A stretch of DNA of 64,000 nt from Pseudomonadota bacterium (GTDB lineage: Bacteria > Pseudomonadota > Gammaproteobacteria > Steroidobacterales > Steroidobacteraceae), in contig JABBNZ010000014.1 in the NCBI GenBank assembly GCA_019352035.1, forward strand, positions 1 to 64,000, given 5' to 3'. The notes beneath the pieces were generated by a model. It had not been told where the DNA came from, did no database searches, and was given only the letters and a program-made list of their open reading frames with translations. This document shows positions 26,306 to 35,399 of this stretch, piece after piece; positions within the stretch are counted from its first letter, which is position 1; each line of letters opens with the position of its first letter. The translations under genes and the position numbers were made by a program.

Positions 26306-27958
26306 ATGAACAGCATTTTTGGTTCATCCGAGGATTATGTGGTTGGGTCCATCCATGCCGCCTTCGAGCGCACGCGGCGACAATACGCGACGAGCCCGTT
26401 CCTGCACCTGCCCGCCGGGCTCTCCGGCGGCCCCTTGAGCCTCACCTATCAGCAGGCGGCATTGAAGGTGGAGCAGCTTGCGGATGTCTATCGCCGTGCG
26501 GGCTATGGCCCCGGTCATCACATCGCTCTGCTTCTCGAATCGCGCGCTGAGTTCTACCTGCACTGGCTTGCTGTAAACGCCATTGGCGCCACATTGCTGC
26601 CCATCGCGGCAGAGTTGGTCGACGACGAAATGGCATGGCTACTGAAGCATGGTGAAGCCGACCTCGTCGTTTGCCTGCCGAGGCATCTCGCTGCGGTGCG
26701 GCGCGCCTCGCAGCAAGGCTCTGCTGCGCAAATCGCGTGCGCGGAATCGGAGCAGTCGACATTGCCTCCTGCGCGCGAGCCCCGCTCGGGCGGTGCGGCA
26801 GGCGGTGCCGCAGCCATCGTCTTCACCTCCGGGAGCACGGGTGCGCCGAAGGGCTGCCTGCTCTCGAACGCCTATTTTCTCGCATTCGGCGGCTGGTACC
26901 GGGATTTGGGCGGACGATGCCACCTGCGCCCCGGGCACGAGCGGATCATCACGCCACTGCCCCCAAATCACGTGAACGCCCTGGCGTTCTCCAGCATGGG
27001 GGCGATCATGACCGGCGGCTGCATCATACAGATCGACCGGTTCCGGCCAGCCCAATGGTGGGCGCTGGCGAAGGAGACTGGCGCCACGGTGATGCACTAC
27101 CTGGGCGTGATGCCTGGCATGCTGCTGAAGCTCCCGGAGGAACAGCTCGAGCGGCAGCACTCGTTGCGCTTTGGGATTGGCGGTGGCGTTCGCGCGGCCG
27201 ATCATGAGCGGTTCGAAAAGCGCTTCGGCGTACCGCTCATCGAGGCCTGGGCCATGACCGAGACCGGAGGCACGGGAACCCTCGCGACCCAGTCGGGCCC
27301 GCGACACGTGGGAACCGGCTGCATCGGTCGGCCATCCCCGAGGTATTCGGAGGCCAGGGTCGTCGACGAGCGGAATCAACCCGTGCAGCCAGGCGAAACG
27401 GGGGAGTTGGTGGTCCGTGCGACCGGTCCCGATCCAAGGCGGGGCTTCTTTTCGGGCTATTACCGCAATCCGGAGGCGACCGAGGCTGCCTGGCGTGGCG
27501 ACTGGCTCCATTCGGGCGACCTGGTGCGGCAAGACGAGGAGGGATGTTTCTTTTTCGTCGGGCGCCGCAAGCAAATCATCCGCCGCAGCGGCGAGAACAT
27601 CTCCGCCGCCGAAGTCGAATCCGTACTGGCTTCCTGCAGGAAAGTGCTCCAGGCAGCCGTGGTGCCCGTACCGGATGAGGTCCGCGAAGAGGAGGTGTTC
27701 GCATGCCTCGTGCCGGATGAGGGGCTCGCGCCGACTCAGGAGAGCGCGGAAGGTCTTCTGCAGCAGATGGCAGCGCATCTATCCTACTTCAAGCTCCCCG
27801 GTTACATTGCTTTCGTCCGCGAGTTGCCAACGACCGCCACCCAGAAGTTGCGCTACGGTGCGATCATCGAGCTGGCCCGCTCCATGCTCGCAGTTGGCGA
27901 GTCGGGCGTTTTCGATCTCAGAAAGGCCAAGAGCGCCTATCGGACGCGAAGCGCCTAG
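26306..27958 (+). CDS. AMP-forming acyl-CoA synthetase (paralogue of the 4241 gene)
   Basis: This 550-residue protein has the same length as the ligase at 4241-5893 and collinear motifs: FTSGSTGAPKGCLLSN, EAWAMTETGG, LHSGDLVRQDEEG, RRKQIIRRSGENIS and a C-terminal lysine in TTATQKLRYG. The conserved RERLITPLPLSHMNA/HERIITPLPPNHVNA block shows recent common descent. It activates an acid to the CoA ester. It precedes the aminotransferase-ALDH pair, so it may activate the acid produced by them. No AraC-type element was found directly upstream. Confidence 0.9.
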   Translation: MNSIFGSSEDYVVGSIHAAFERTRRQYATSPFLHLPAGLSGGPLSLTYQQAALKVEQLADVYRRAGYGPGHHIALLLESRAEFYLHWLAVNAIGATLLPIAAELVDDEMAWLLKHGEADLVVCLPRHLAAVRRASQQGSAAQIACAESEQSTLPPAREPRSGGAAGGAAAIVFTSGSTGAPKGCLLSNAYFLAFGGWYRDLGGRCHLRPGHERIITPLPPNHVNALAFSSMGAIMTGGCIIQIDRFRPAQWWALAKETGATVMHYLGVMPGMLLKLPEEQLERQHSLRFGIGGGVRAADHERFEKRFGVPLIEAWAMTETGGTGTLATQSGPRHVGTGCIGRPSPRYSEARVVDERNQPVQPGETGELVVRATGPDPRRGFFSGYYRNPEATEAAWRGDWLHSGDLVRQDEEGCFFFVGRRKQIIRRSGENISAAEVESVLASCRKVLQAAVVPVPDEVREEEVFACLVPDEGLAPTQESAEGLLQQMAAHLSYFKLPGYIAFVRELPTTATQKLRYGAIIELARSMLAVGESGVFDLRKAKSAYRTRSA

Positions 27959-27997
27959 GCTTCATCCAGGCCGACAGTGATCGCGCCGCCCGGCACG

Positions 27998-28035
27998 TGG
28001 CCGATAGGATCAAGCATTTGGCCGAATTTGCAATC
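27998..28035 (+). promoter_or_regulatory. AraC-type tandem operator, site C
   Basis: TGGCCGATAGGATCAAG (27998-28014) and TGGCCGAATTTGCAATC (28019-28035) are direct repeats with a 21-bp period. The first half is weaker, the second close to consensus. The site lies in the 219-bp gap after the CoA ligase, 142 bp before the aminotransferase start, and points towards it. Confidence 0.7.
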
Positions 28036-28177
28036 CACAATCCTGGGGCGCGGTGACAACATTCGCGCAGACCTCGGGCCTGGCACCGGGGCTCGGCGAC
28101 CGAGGCTCCCTTGCCGGCCCGAGCGGTGTCGCGGACAGGTCACAACAATCAGCGTGAGCCGCTCTGGAGAACGACGG

Positions 28178-29593
28178 ATGTCAGCCGTAAATTGGGATCA
28201 GATCCGCGAATGGGACGAGAAATACGTCTTCCACGTGCTTGCCACCAAGGACGAGTACCATTCGCTGCCCGTCGAGAGCGCGGAGGGCTGCTATGTAACG
28301 CTGGCGGACGGGCGCCGAATCTTCGATTTCGCGAACCAGCTCGTTTGCGTGAACATGGGGCATCGCCACCCCCGCATCCAAAAGGCCATTCGCGAAGCGC
28401 TCGACAAGTTCGGCTATGTCTGGGAAGGCATGACGACCGAGTATCGCTCGCGGGCCGCGAAGCTGATCATGGAGGACATGGGAGTGGGGAGCTGGGCGGG
28501 TCGAATCCGCTTCCTCGCCACGGGCACCGAGGCTGTGGAGACCATGGTCCTCATGGCGAAGCTGTTCACCGGGCGACGCAATATCGTCACGCGCAGCTAC
28601 GACTATCATGGTTGGACGAACGCTCTCTCCGGCGCCAATGGCGTTCGCGGGTACCGCTCCAGTCTCGCCTCAGGCGGTGGGAGGCCCAGCATCCGTGACG
28701 TACCTGATGCCCCTTCGCCCAACTATCATTACGCGCCAGCGCCACAATGTTACCGCTGCCCGATCGGGCACACCTATCCCAACTGCAAGGACAAGTCGGG
28801 GACCCTGGCCTGCGTGAAAGCGACCGAGCACCTGATTCAGGTGATCGGAATCGAGACCGTCGCCGGCTTTCTCACCGAGCCTGCCCAGGGAGCGGGCATG
28901 ATTCACCCCCCGAAGGAATATTTCCCGCAGATTCGCGAGATGACCCGACGGCTCGGGATCCTATGGCTCGACGACGAGGTGATGACCGGATTCGGCCGCC
29001 TCGGTGAGTGGTTCGGGTACGAAGTCTATGACGTCACGCCCGACATCATGTCGGTTGCAAAGGGGCTCGTGTCCTCTGCCGTTCCTGCCTCGGGTGTGGT
29101 GCTGTCGAAGGAAGTCGCGGCATTTTTTGATCACTGGCGGTTCTCCACCATGAGCACCTTCGGTTCTCACCCGCTCGCGATGGCCGCGGTCGCCGCCAAT
29201 CTGCAGGCGATGCTTGAGGAGAACATCCTCGAGCGGGTGCGCAAGCTCGGTGCCCATCTCGGCACCCGCCTGCAGGAGCTCGAGGCACGGCATCCTTCGG
29301 TCGGGCTCGTGTCGGGGCGTGGTCTCATGTGGGCCGTGGAGCTCGTGAAGAACAAGCAGACGCGAGAGCCGTTCGTCACCGTCGATCGATATTCGATCTA
29401 CGCCAAGACCGAGGCCGTGCCCGCGAGTCAGGTCGTGGGTCGGATCGCTTTCGAGGAGGGCGTCGCCGTCGGTGCATTCCTGCCGAACAGCATTCGTCTG
29501 GCTACCGCGTTCATCGCCACCGAGGCGGATATCGATTTCGGCATTCGCGCCATGGACAAGGGACTCACGGAACTCGACAAGCAGTGTGAGTGA
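28178..29593 (+). CDS. Class III aminotransferase (omega-transaminase type)
   Basis: This 471-residue protein starts at ATG 28178, supported by TGGAG 8-12 bp upstream and the start of family similarity (WDEKYVFHVLATKDEY); longer in-frame starts run into site C. The PLP features are the ATGTEAVETMV phosphate-binding stretch, the Asp in LWLDDEVMTGFG and the Schiff-base lysine in SVAKGLVSSAVPASG. It likely moves the amino group of an amine or omega-amino acid to pyruvate or oxoglutarate, giving an aldehyde that the next gene can oxidise. A cysteine-rich insert (CYRCPIGHTYPNC) is seen around residues 190-205, unusual for the family core. Confidence 0.88.
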   Translation: MSAVNWDQIREWDEKYVFHVLATKDEYHSLPVESAEGCYVTLADGRRIFDFANQLVCVNMGHRHPRIQKAIREALDKFGYVWEGMTTEYRSRAAKLIMEDMGVGSWAGRIRFLATGTEAVETMVLMAKLFTGRRNIVTRSYDYHGWTNALSGANGVRGYRSSLASGGGRPSIRDVPDAPSPNYHYAPAPQCYRCPIGHTYPNCKDKSGTLACVKATEHLIQVIGIETVAGFLTEPAQGAGMIHPPKEYFPQIREMTRRLGILWLDDEVMTGFGRLGEWFGYEVYDVTPDIMSVAKGLVSSAVPASGVVLSKEVAAFFDHWRFSTMSTFGSHPLAMAAVAANLQAMLEENILERVRKLGAHLGTRLQELEARHPSVGLVSGRGLMWAVELVKNKQTREPFVTVDRYSIYAKTEAVPASQVVGRIAFEEGVAVGAFLPNSIRLATAFIATEADIDFGIRAMDKGLTELDKQCE

Positions 29594-29626
29594 GCGCCTC
29601 AGATCCATCCGACCGGAGAAGCCCCG

Positions 29627-31147
29627 ATGAGCTCCCTCGCCAATGATTTATCACTCCTGAGTGAGTCCAGCCGACGCTATTTCGGCGCGCCTCATCGACA
29701 CTTCATCGGCGGACAGTTCGTCGATTCGATCTCTCAAGAGGAAATTCCGGTCATTGATCCCACCAGCGGGGAACTCGTGGCGAGGGTCCCAGCAGGAGGA
29801 GCCGGCGATATCGACCGCGCCGTAAGGGCGGCCCGGAAGGCGTTCGATACGGGACCCTGGACCCGAATGACGGGTCCGCAGCGCGAGCGAATCATGTTGC
29901 GCCTCGCCGATCTCCTCGAGGCGAACGCGACGGAGATGTCGGAAATCGAGAGCGTCAATAGCGGGCGGACCCTGTTGTCGACAAAGGCGTTCGACGTCGA
30001 CCTCTCCGTGGACTATCTCCGGTATATGGCCGGCTGGGCGACCAAGATCCACGGCCAGACACTGAATCCATCCGTCCCTTACGTGCCTGGCGGAAAATTC
30101 TTCGCCATGACTGTCCGGGAGCCGGTGGGGGTCGTGGGTGCTATCACGCCATGGAACGTACCGCTCGGTCAGGCCATCTGGAAGATAGCGCCGGCGCTGG
30201 CTGCAGGATGCACAATTGTCCTGAAACCGGCCGAGCAGACGCCTTTGACAGCGTTGCGATTCGCGCAATTGGTTGCGGAGGCGGGTGTTCCTGAGGGCGT
30301 TGTCAACGTTGTCACAGGATATGGAGAATCAGCGGGAGCGGCGCTCGTGGCGCACCCCGGGGTCGACAAGATCAGCTTCACCGGCTCGACACAGGTAGGC
30401 CGGCTGATTGGCGAGGCGGCAGCGCGCCAAATGAAGAGAGTCACCCTCGAGTTAGGTGGTAAATCTCCCATGGTGGTGATGGGAGATGCCGATCTCGACG
30501 TCGCGATTCCCGGCGCGGCGATGGGCATCTTTGCCAATCATGGACAGAACTGTTGCGCGGGCTCTCGGCTGTTCGTTCACAGCAGCATTTACGAGCGGGT
30601 GATCGATGGAATCGCGCGGATCGCGCGCACCTTGAAGCTGGGTCCCGCGTTGTCGCCGGACACCCAGATGGGGCCGCTGATCTCGAAAGCGCAGCAGGAG
30701 CGTGTGATCGGGTACATCCGCTCCGGCGTGACTGATGGCGCGAAGGTGATCGTCGGCGGCAAGGCGCTCCCGGGACCGGGCGCTTACGTGGAACCCACAA
30801 TCCTGACAGAAGTGGGCCCCGCGATGAAGTGCGTTCGCGAGGAAATCTTCGGTCCCGTGCTCGCCGCTACTCGATTCGACGAGGTGGGCGAGGTGATCTC
30901 GCGCGCGAACGATACAACGTTCGGGCTGGGAGCCAGCGTCTGGACCGAGAGCCTGAATACCGCTCACTGGTTCGTCCGACAATTCAAATCCGGAACGGTC
31001 TGGATCAATACCCATGGCGTGCTCGATCTGGCGGTCCCCTTTGGTGGCATCAAACAGTCCGGCATGGGTCACGAGCTCGGCGAAGAAGCGGTCAACCACC
31101 ATACAAATCTGAAATCTGTTCTTGCATCCTTGAAAGACCCGAGCTGA
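29627..31147 (+). CDS. NAD(P)-dependent aldehyde dehydrogenase (betaine-aldehyde-DH type)
   Basis: This 506-residue protein has ITPWNVPLGQ (oxyanion Asn), LELGGKSPMVV (base Glu) and the nucleophile in NHGQNCCAGSRLFV. It starts at ATG 29627 with GGAG 12 bp upstream, 33 bp after the aminotransferase. The pair forms a transaminase-dehydrogenase module converting an amine to a carboxylate. It ends 13 bp before the convergent AraC gene. It is only distantly similar to the ALDH at 11261. Confidence 0.92.
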   Translation: MSSLANDLSLLSESSRRYFGAPHRHFIGGQFVDSISQEEIPVIDPTSGELVARVPAGGAGDIDRAVRAARKAFDTGPWTRMTGPQRERIMLRLADLLEANATEMSEIESVNSGRTLLSTKAFDVDLSVDYLRYMAGWATKIHGQTLNPSVPYVPGGKFFAMTVREPVGVVGAITPWNVPLGQAIWKIAPALAAGCTIVLKPAEQTPLTALRFAQLVAEAGVPEGVVNVVTGYGESAGAALVAHPGVDKISFTGSTQVGRLIGEAAARQMKRVTLELGGKSPMVVMGDADLDVAIPGAAMGIFANHGQNCCAGSRLFVHSSIYERVIDGIARIARTLKLGPALSPDTQMGPLISKAQQERVIGYIRSGVTDGAKVIVGGKALPGPGAYVEPTILTEVGPAMKCVREEIFGPVLAATRFDEVGEVISRANDTTFGLGASVWTESLNTAHWFVRQFKSGTVWINTHGVLDLAVPFGGIKQSGMGHELGEEAVNHHTNLKSVLASLKDPS

Positions 31148-31160
31148 TTCCGCTGATTCG

Positions 31161-32243
31161 TTAGCGACCTTTCCGTCGTCGCTGTGTGAGCGTCTTCCCT
31201 GTCCAGCTCTTGAATGCGCGTGACAGGACAGACGGATCGGAGTAGTTCAGTCGGAAGGCGAGCGCCGCCAGGGGTCTCGGGCCGGAGGTCATAATACCTT
31301 CCAGCTTGGCAAGCCGTTGGCCTTGCAGGATGGAACGGAACGATGTGTCTTCGGCAGCCAGCCTTCGGCGGAGTGTTCGGACAGAGAGATTGAGATCCTT
31401 CGCGATGGCCTCGATCGTCACCGGTGTGCGGCCAAGGCGCCGCGCGACCTGAATTGCGGCACTCTCGGCGCACGAGCGGTTGGGCGCGCTTTCCTCGTGA
31501 AGCAGATTGAGCAGGTGCCGCTCGAGCACCGGTATGGTGGTCGCATCCAGCGGTCCCATGCGCCAGGGGAGCGGCTGTCGCAGGTCGTGATTCGCGATCA
31601 CGATGGCGTTGGAGACGCCCCCCCCGGTGACGCGTGCACCAAAATAGCGCGATAGGCGATTCCGGCGCACGCTGACGTCGTGCTCGAATTCCACCTCGAC
31701 GGGTCTCCAACGTGGATCGAGCAATTGGCGCACCATGGCCCCCATGGAGGCGATCGCATACTCCGCATCCTGCGTGCGAGGCCAGATGCTCGGGTCCTGG
31801 ATACAGTACCGATAGATGGTCGTCGTCGATCCGGGTACGATCTCCAGGCTCGTATGGGTCTGCCAGGCCCACTGAAAGCGCGCGAATCGCTCGAGCGCCG
31901 CGCCGAGGTCGGGAGCGAGAGCGAACAGCGCATAAAAGGGGCCAAAGTCCGCCAGTCGGAACTGTTGTCCGAGCTCGAGCCCGAGGTAAGGCCGCTCGAG
32001 ACGTTGAGCCAGGTCCTCGGTGAGCGCGATGTACTGGCGCAGCGGGACGTGCTCGTAAAGCGTCGCGGTGAGGGAGGCGGAAAAGCCGAACTCGCGTAGG
32101 TATTCCTCGACGTCCAGTTTCGACCGCTCGATCTCCTGCACGAAAGGCGCGAGGAACATCGCACGAACGGTGGCCGGATCCGCATCGAATCCGGTGCCTT
32201 GCCGCAACGCGGGGGATGGTCTGCTCTTGGGGCGACGTTTCAT
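31161..32243 (-). CDS. AraC-family regulator with arabinose-binding-like N-terminal domain
   Basis: This protein of about 360 residues starts at ATG 32243; an in-frame ATG at 32330 would place operator site B inside the gene, and 32159 is a shorter option. The N-terminal domain resembles the AraC N-terminal type found in OruR-like regulators (LREFGFSASLTATLYEHVPL). The C-terminal double helix-turn-helix reads VTIEAIAKDLNLSVRTLRRR and LNYSDPSVLSRAFKSWTGKT. It is divergent from the second TonB receptor with site B between them, and is the best candidate for the protein that binds sites A-D, including its own promoter. Confidence 0.87.
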   Translation of the reverse strand: MKRRPKSRPSPALRQGTGFDADPATVRAMFLAPFVQEIERSKLDVEEYLREFGFSASLTATLYEHVPLRQYIALTEDLAQRLERPYLGLELGQQFRLADFGPFYALFALAPDLGAALERFARFQWAWQTHTSLEIVPGSTTTIYRYCIQDPSIWPRTQDAEYAIASMGAMVRQLLDPRWRPVEVEFEHDVSVRRNRLSRYFGARVTGGGVSNAIVIANHDLRQPLPWRMGPLDATTIPVLERHLLNLLHEESAPNRSCAESAAIQVARRLGRTPVTIEAIAKDLNLSVRTLRRRLAAEDTSFRSILQGQRLAKLEGIMTSGPRPLAALAFRLNYSDPSVLSRAFKSWTGKTLTQRRRKGR

Positions 32244-32247
32244 GGGC

Positions 32248-32285
32248 TGGCTGATTTTGCACACAAAATGGCCGAACTCGCAATC
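32248..32285 (+). promoter_or_regulatory. AraC-type tandem operator, site B
   Basis: TGGCTGATTTTGCACAC (32248-32264), AAAA, TGGCCGAACTCGCAATC (32269-32285). It has a 21-bp period and faces the TonB receptor, ending 63 bp before its start. It also abuts the start of the divergent AraC gene, so it could mediate activation of the receptor and autorepression together. Confidence 0.75.
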
Positions 32286-32348
32286 TACGTCGGGCACCGC
32301 TCGGGGCAATCTACCTACGGTCGAAAACAAAGCCTATGCCGGGGGTTT

Positions 32349-34931
32349 ATGCATCCGATTCATCTCGAGTCAAAGCGTTCGCTGGTTGATTCCGTGTCGG
32401 GACGCTGGCCAGCCGCGGCCCATCCGAGGAATCAACTCGTCCTGGCCGTGGTGGCGGCTCTCGCAGCAGCCGCTAGCAACGCGGCATACGCGACGGAGGC
32501 CGGTGGTGGCGCCGTCTCAGCCGCCAGTGCTCTCGCACCGGGGCAGCTTGCCCCGATCGTGGTGACGGCCACCCGGCGCCGCACCACGGTTCAGACCACC
32601 CCGATCAGCATTACGGCGGTCACCTCCTCGCAGATCGCGGCCCGGGGGATCGTCGACTCGGATAGCCTGCTTAGCACGGTCCCCGGCATCGCGGTCCGCG
32701 ACACTGGTGGCCCGGGCGAGATGGAACTCGAGGTTCGAGGTCTGAACTCCCAGGGCGGGAACTCCTCGATGGTGGGCATGTATTTCGGCGAGATTCCGCT
32801 GTCGACCGCGGCGGGCTCGCAGCTCGGCAAGAACCTCATGAATGTCGGCCTGTATGATGTCGAGCGTGTCGAGGTGCTGCGCGGCCCGCAGGGGACGCTC
32901 TACGGCTCGAGTTCCATGGGTGGAACCATTCGGGTGCTTCCCAAAGCTCCGCAGCTGAACACCTTCGCGGCGAGTACAGAGGAGGTCCTCTCGGGCACTG
33001 CCTCTGGCGGTGGCCTGAATCACCAGGAAAACGGGATGTTGAACATCCCGTTGGGCAAGACCGCCGCGCTGCGCGTCGTAGGCTCGTTCACTGACAACAG
33101 CGGGTGGGTCAAACGTTTGGTGCTGGCTGATGGCGCTGTTGCGGTGGACGCCGGCACTTTCCCCAATGTGAGCCGCCCGGGCAATTTCTACTCGGCGCCT
33201 TTGCAGGAAACGTTCAACGGGGTGAATACGACCAAGGTGGACTCGGTCCGTGCTGAGCTTCTCTGGAAGCCCTTCGACAAGCTCACGATCGAGCCGGTGG
33301 CGCTGTACCAGTTGGTGCAGCAAGGCGCGCCGCCGGCTGTCGACGTGAACGGCAATCCGACGCACCCGACGACGCCGGCGGTCTTGGCTCATTACGAGGT
33401 TTACGATGCGCCGGAGCCGCAGACGGACAGCCTGAGCTTCGGCAGCCTGACGATGACGTATCAGTTTCCCTTATTCTCCCTGACGTCAGCGACTGGCTTC
33501 TGGCATCGCAACTTTCTTGATCAACAGGACGAGACGGAACAGGTCGATTCCGCGATCGGCATTCCGGTGTACGACCCGGCAGCGGGCGGCATTGGGCCCA
33601 ATTATTCCTCCAGGGGCCCCGGCATGCTCGAGCAGGACTATTCGCGGCAGCTCTCCCAGGAAGTTCGGGTCACCTCCACGGCCCCAGGGCCGCTGCAATG
33701 GGTGGCCGGCTATTTCTACCAGGACATGTATTCCGAGATCGCCACCTCCGTCATTGCTCCGCAGGCCGCGCCGGTTCTGGGCGGCACCGCTCTGTCCGTC
33801 AACTCAGTGCCGGAGAATCTCCTGCAAAACGCCGTCTATGGGCACATATCCTGGAGATTCTCGCGCCATTTCGAGGCGGCAGTGGGGCTGCGGCATTATC
33901 ACTACAGCCTAAGTGAGACGTCCACGGAGTATGGTTTGTTTACCCCGTTGGGCGCGGAAGGCCCCAATGTTCCGTTCAATGCCGCGACTTCGGATTCGGC
34001 CAGTGGAACCGTCCCGGACTTCACTCTGACATTCAATATCGACTCGGACCATATGGTGTACGCTCGGGTGGGCAAAGGCTTTCGTCTGGGTGGCGTCAGC
34101 ACGCTCACCGGGCCGATTCCCGTGGCTGCCGCCAGCAATACCAATCCGTTGCTGGCCTCCGACGTGGCTAACGAATGCGGCTTGCAGGCCAAGATTCTCC
34201 TGACGACGACATGCAATCCGAACTTGCTGCTCGCCGCGCCGACAACCTTCAAGCCGGACTCCATCTGGAGCTACGAGCTGGGCGAGAAGTCCTCGTTCTT
34301 CGATCACCGGCTGCTCGCAGACCTCAGCGCCTATCTGGAAGACTGGTACAACCCGCAGGTGGCCACCAATCTTGCCGGGTACGGCTTGACGGTCAACGGC
34401 GGTAACGCCCGCATCAAGGGACTCGAAGCTCAGCTCGAAGCCCTGCTGCCTGCGGGGTTCGATCTCTCGCTGAATGCCAGTTATACCGACGCGAAGTTCA
34501 TAGAGGCCAGCGCCGTCTCTGGATATCCGGCTGGCACTCAGATCCCGGATACCCCGAAGGTGTCGGGGTCCTTGGTGCTGCAATGGGAGCATGACTTCAC
34601 GAGTGGGGCATCGCTCTTTGGGTCTCTCGAGGAGGACTATACGGGTGCCCGCACCGATATGCCCTTTGGAGTGACCGCCACGCTGCTTACGGCGAATCAG
34701 CTCATGGTGCACCTGCCGGCCTACAGCCTGGTGAACTTCCGCTTCGGAGTACGGGGTGAGGACAGCGGTGGTGGTCGTTGGAGCGTGGCGGCGTTCGTCA
34801 ACAATCTCACGAACAATCTGGTGTTGCTAGACCCGCAACCGCAGATCGCACTTCAGACGGCGGCCTACGAGCGTTACGTGATCAGTCAGCCGCGCACGGT
34901 GGGAGTCGATTTGAGCTACGCGTTCAGATGA
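32349..34931 (+). CDS. TonB-dependent outer-membrane receptor (paralogue 2)
   Basis: This 860-residue protein uses ATG 32349; an in-frame GTG at 32394 would give a shorter leader. The signal peptide has a long n-region and the core LVLAVVAALAAAASNAAYA. The plug runs from LAPIVVTATRRRTTVQ to VLRGPQGTLYGSSSMGGTIR, and the barrel ends LSYAFR. It is highly similar to the receptor at 16726 across plug and barrel, including FSLTSATGFWHRNF and GKGFRLGG. The receptors differ most in the signal region and some loops, which suggests duplication followed by divergence in ligand range. Likely controlled by the divergent AraC protein. Confidence 0.93.
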   Translation: MHPIHLESKRSLVDSVSGRWPAAAHPRNQLVLAVVAALAAAASNAAYATEAGGGAVSAASALAPGQLAPIVVTATRRRTTVQTTPISITAVTSSQIAARGIVDSDSLLSTVPGIAVRDTGGPGEMELEVRGLNSQGGNSSMVGMYFGEIPLSTAAGSQLGKNLMNVGLYDVERVEVLRGPQGTLYGSSSMGGTIRVLPKAPQLNTFAASTEEVLSGTASGGGLNHQENGMLNIPLGKTAALRVVGSFTDNSGWVKRLVLADGAVAVDAGTFPNVSRPGNFYSAPLQETFNGVNTTKVDSVRAELLWKPFDKLTIEPVALYQLVQQGAPPAVDVNGNPTHPTTPAVLAHYEVYDAPEPQTDSLSFGSLTMTYQFPLFSLTSATGFWHRNFLDQQDETEQVDSAIGIPVYDPAAGGIGPNYSSRGPGMLEQDYSRQLSQEVRVTSTAPGPLQWVAGYFYQDMYSEIATSVIAPQAAPVLGGTALSVNSVPENLLQNAVYGHISWRFSRHFEAAVGLRHYHYSLSETSTEYGLFTPLGAEGPNVPFNAATSDSASGTVPDFTLTFNIDSDHMVYARVGKGFRLGGVSTLTGPIPVAAASNTNPLLASDVANECGLQAKILLTTTCNPNLLLAAPTTFKPDSIWSYELGEKSSFFDHRLLADLSAYLEDWYNPQVATNLAGYGLTVNGGNARIKGLEAQLEALLPAGFDLSLNASYTDAKFIEASAVSGYPAGTQIPDTPKVSGSLVLQWEHDFTSGASLFGSLEEDYTGARTDMPFGVTATLLTANQLMVHLPAYSLVNFRFGVRGEDSGGGRWSVAAFVNNLTNNLVLLDPQPQIALQTAAYERYVISQPRTVGVDLSYAFR

Positions 34932-34940
34932 TGGCGCACG

Positions 34941-35399
34941 TCACTGAGCGACGGGCACACGTCGTCGTGCCTCCGATAGAAGCCGTCGGCGGACCGCGGC
35001 GACCTCAACCAGCGGGGTCTTTCGGTAAGCGCCCACTTCTTCGGCCGTGAACGGTATGAAGTGCTGTGACCGGGTGGCCCCCCCCTGATCGCGCACCAGC
35101 CAGTTCAAGAGCTCTGCCAGCTCGGCGTTCGAGAGCGGCGCCTGAGCGACTCCCGGCACCTCTATGAGATAGCGTCGCCCGGCTGCTGTACGAGAGAACG
35201 GTCCGAGGGTCAAGCGCATATCGGGCACTTTGCCCGGCACGCCGGAGCCGTCGGCCTGGTGGCACCCCATGCAATCCAGCATGTACTCCGTGTGGGAATT
35301 CGAGGCCAGGCCTGGAGCGGGCGCCAGAAGAGGGCCCAAGACAGAGAGTGCCGCCAGCGGCAAGGCCATTCGGCGTTTGCCGCTGGCGCAAATGCTCAT
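34941..35399 (-). CDS. Exported monohaem cytochrome c of the amine dehydrogenase operon
   Basis: This 152-residue protein starts at ATG 35399, overlapping the light-chain stop by ATGA. A signal peptide (RRMALPLAALSVLGPLLAPAPGLA) precedes a single haem motif C43MGCH47 (LDCMGCHQADGSGVPGKVPD). A later methionine ligand is likely in VPDMRLTLG. In classical systems amicyanin or azurin accepts electrons from TTQ dehydrogenases; none is encoded here, so this cytochrome is the probable acceptor. It ends the operon, 9 bp from the convergent TonB receptor. Confidence 0.87.
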   Translation of the reverse strand: MSICASGKRRMALPLAALSVLGPLLAPAPGLASNSHTEYMLDCMGCHQADGSGVPGKVPDMRLTLGPFSRTAAGRRYLIEVPGVAQAPLSNAELAELLNWLVRDQGGATRSQHFIPFTAEEVGAYRKTPLVEVAAVRRRLLSEARRRVPVAQ

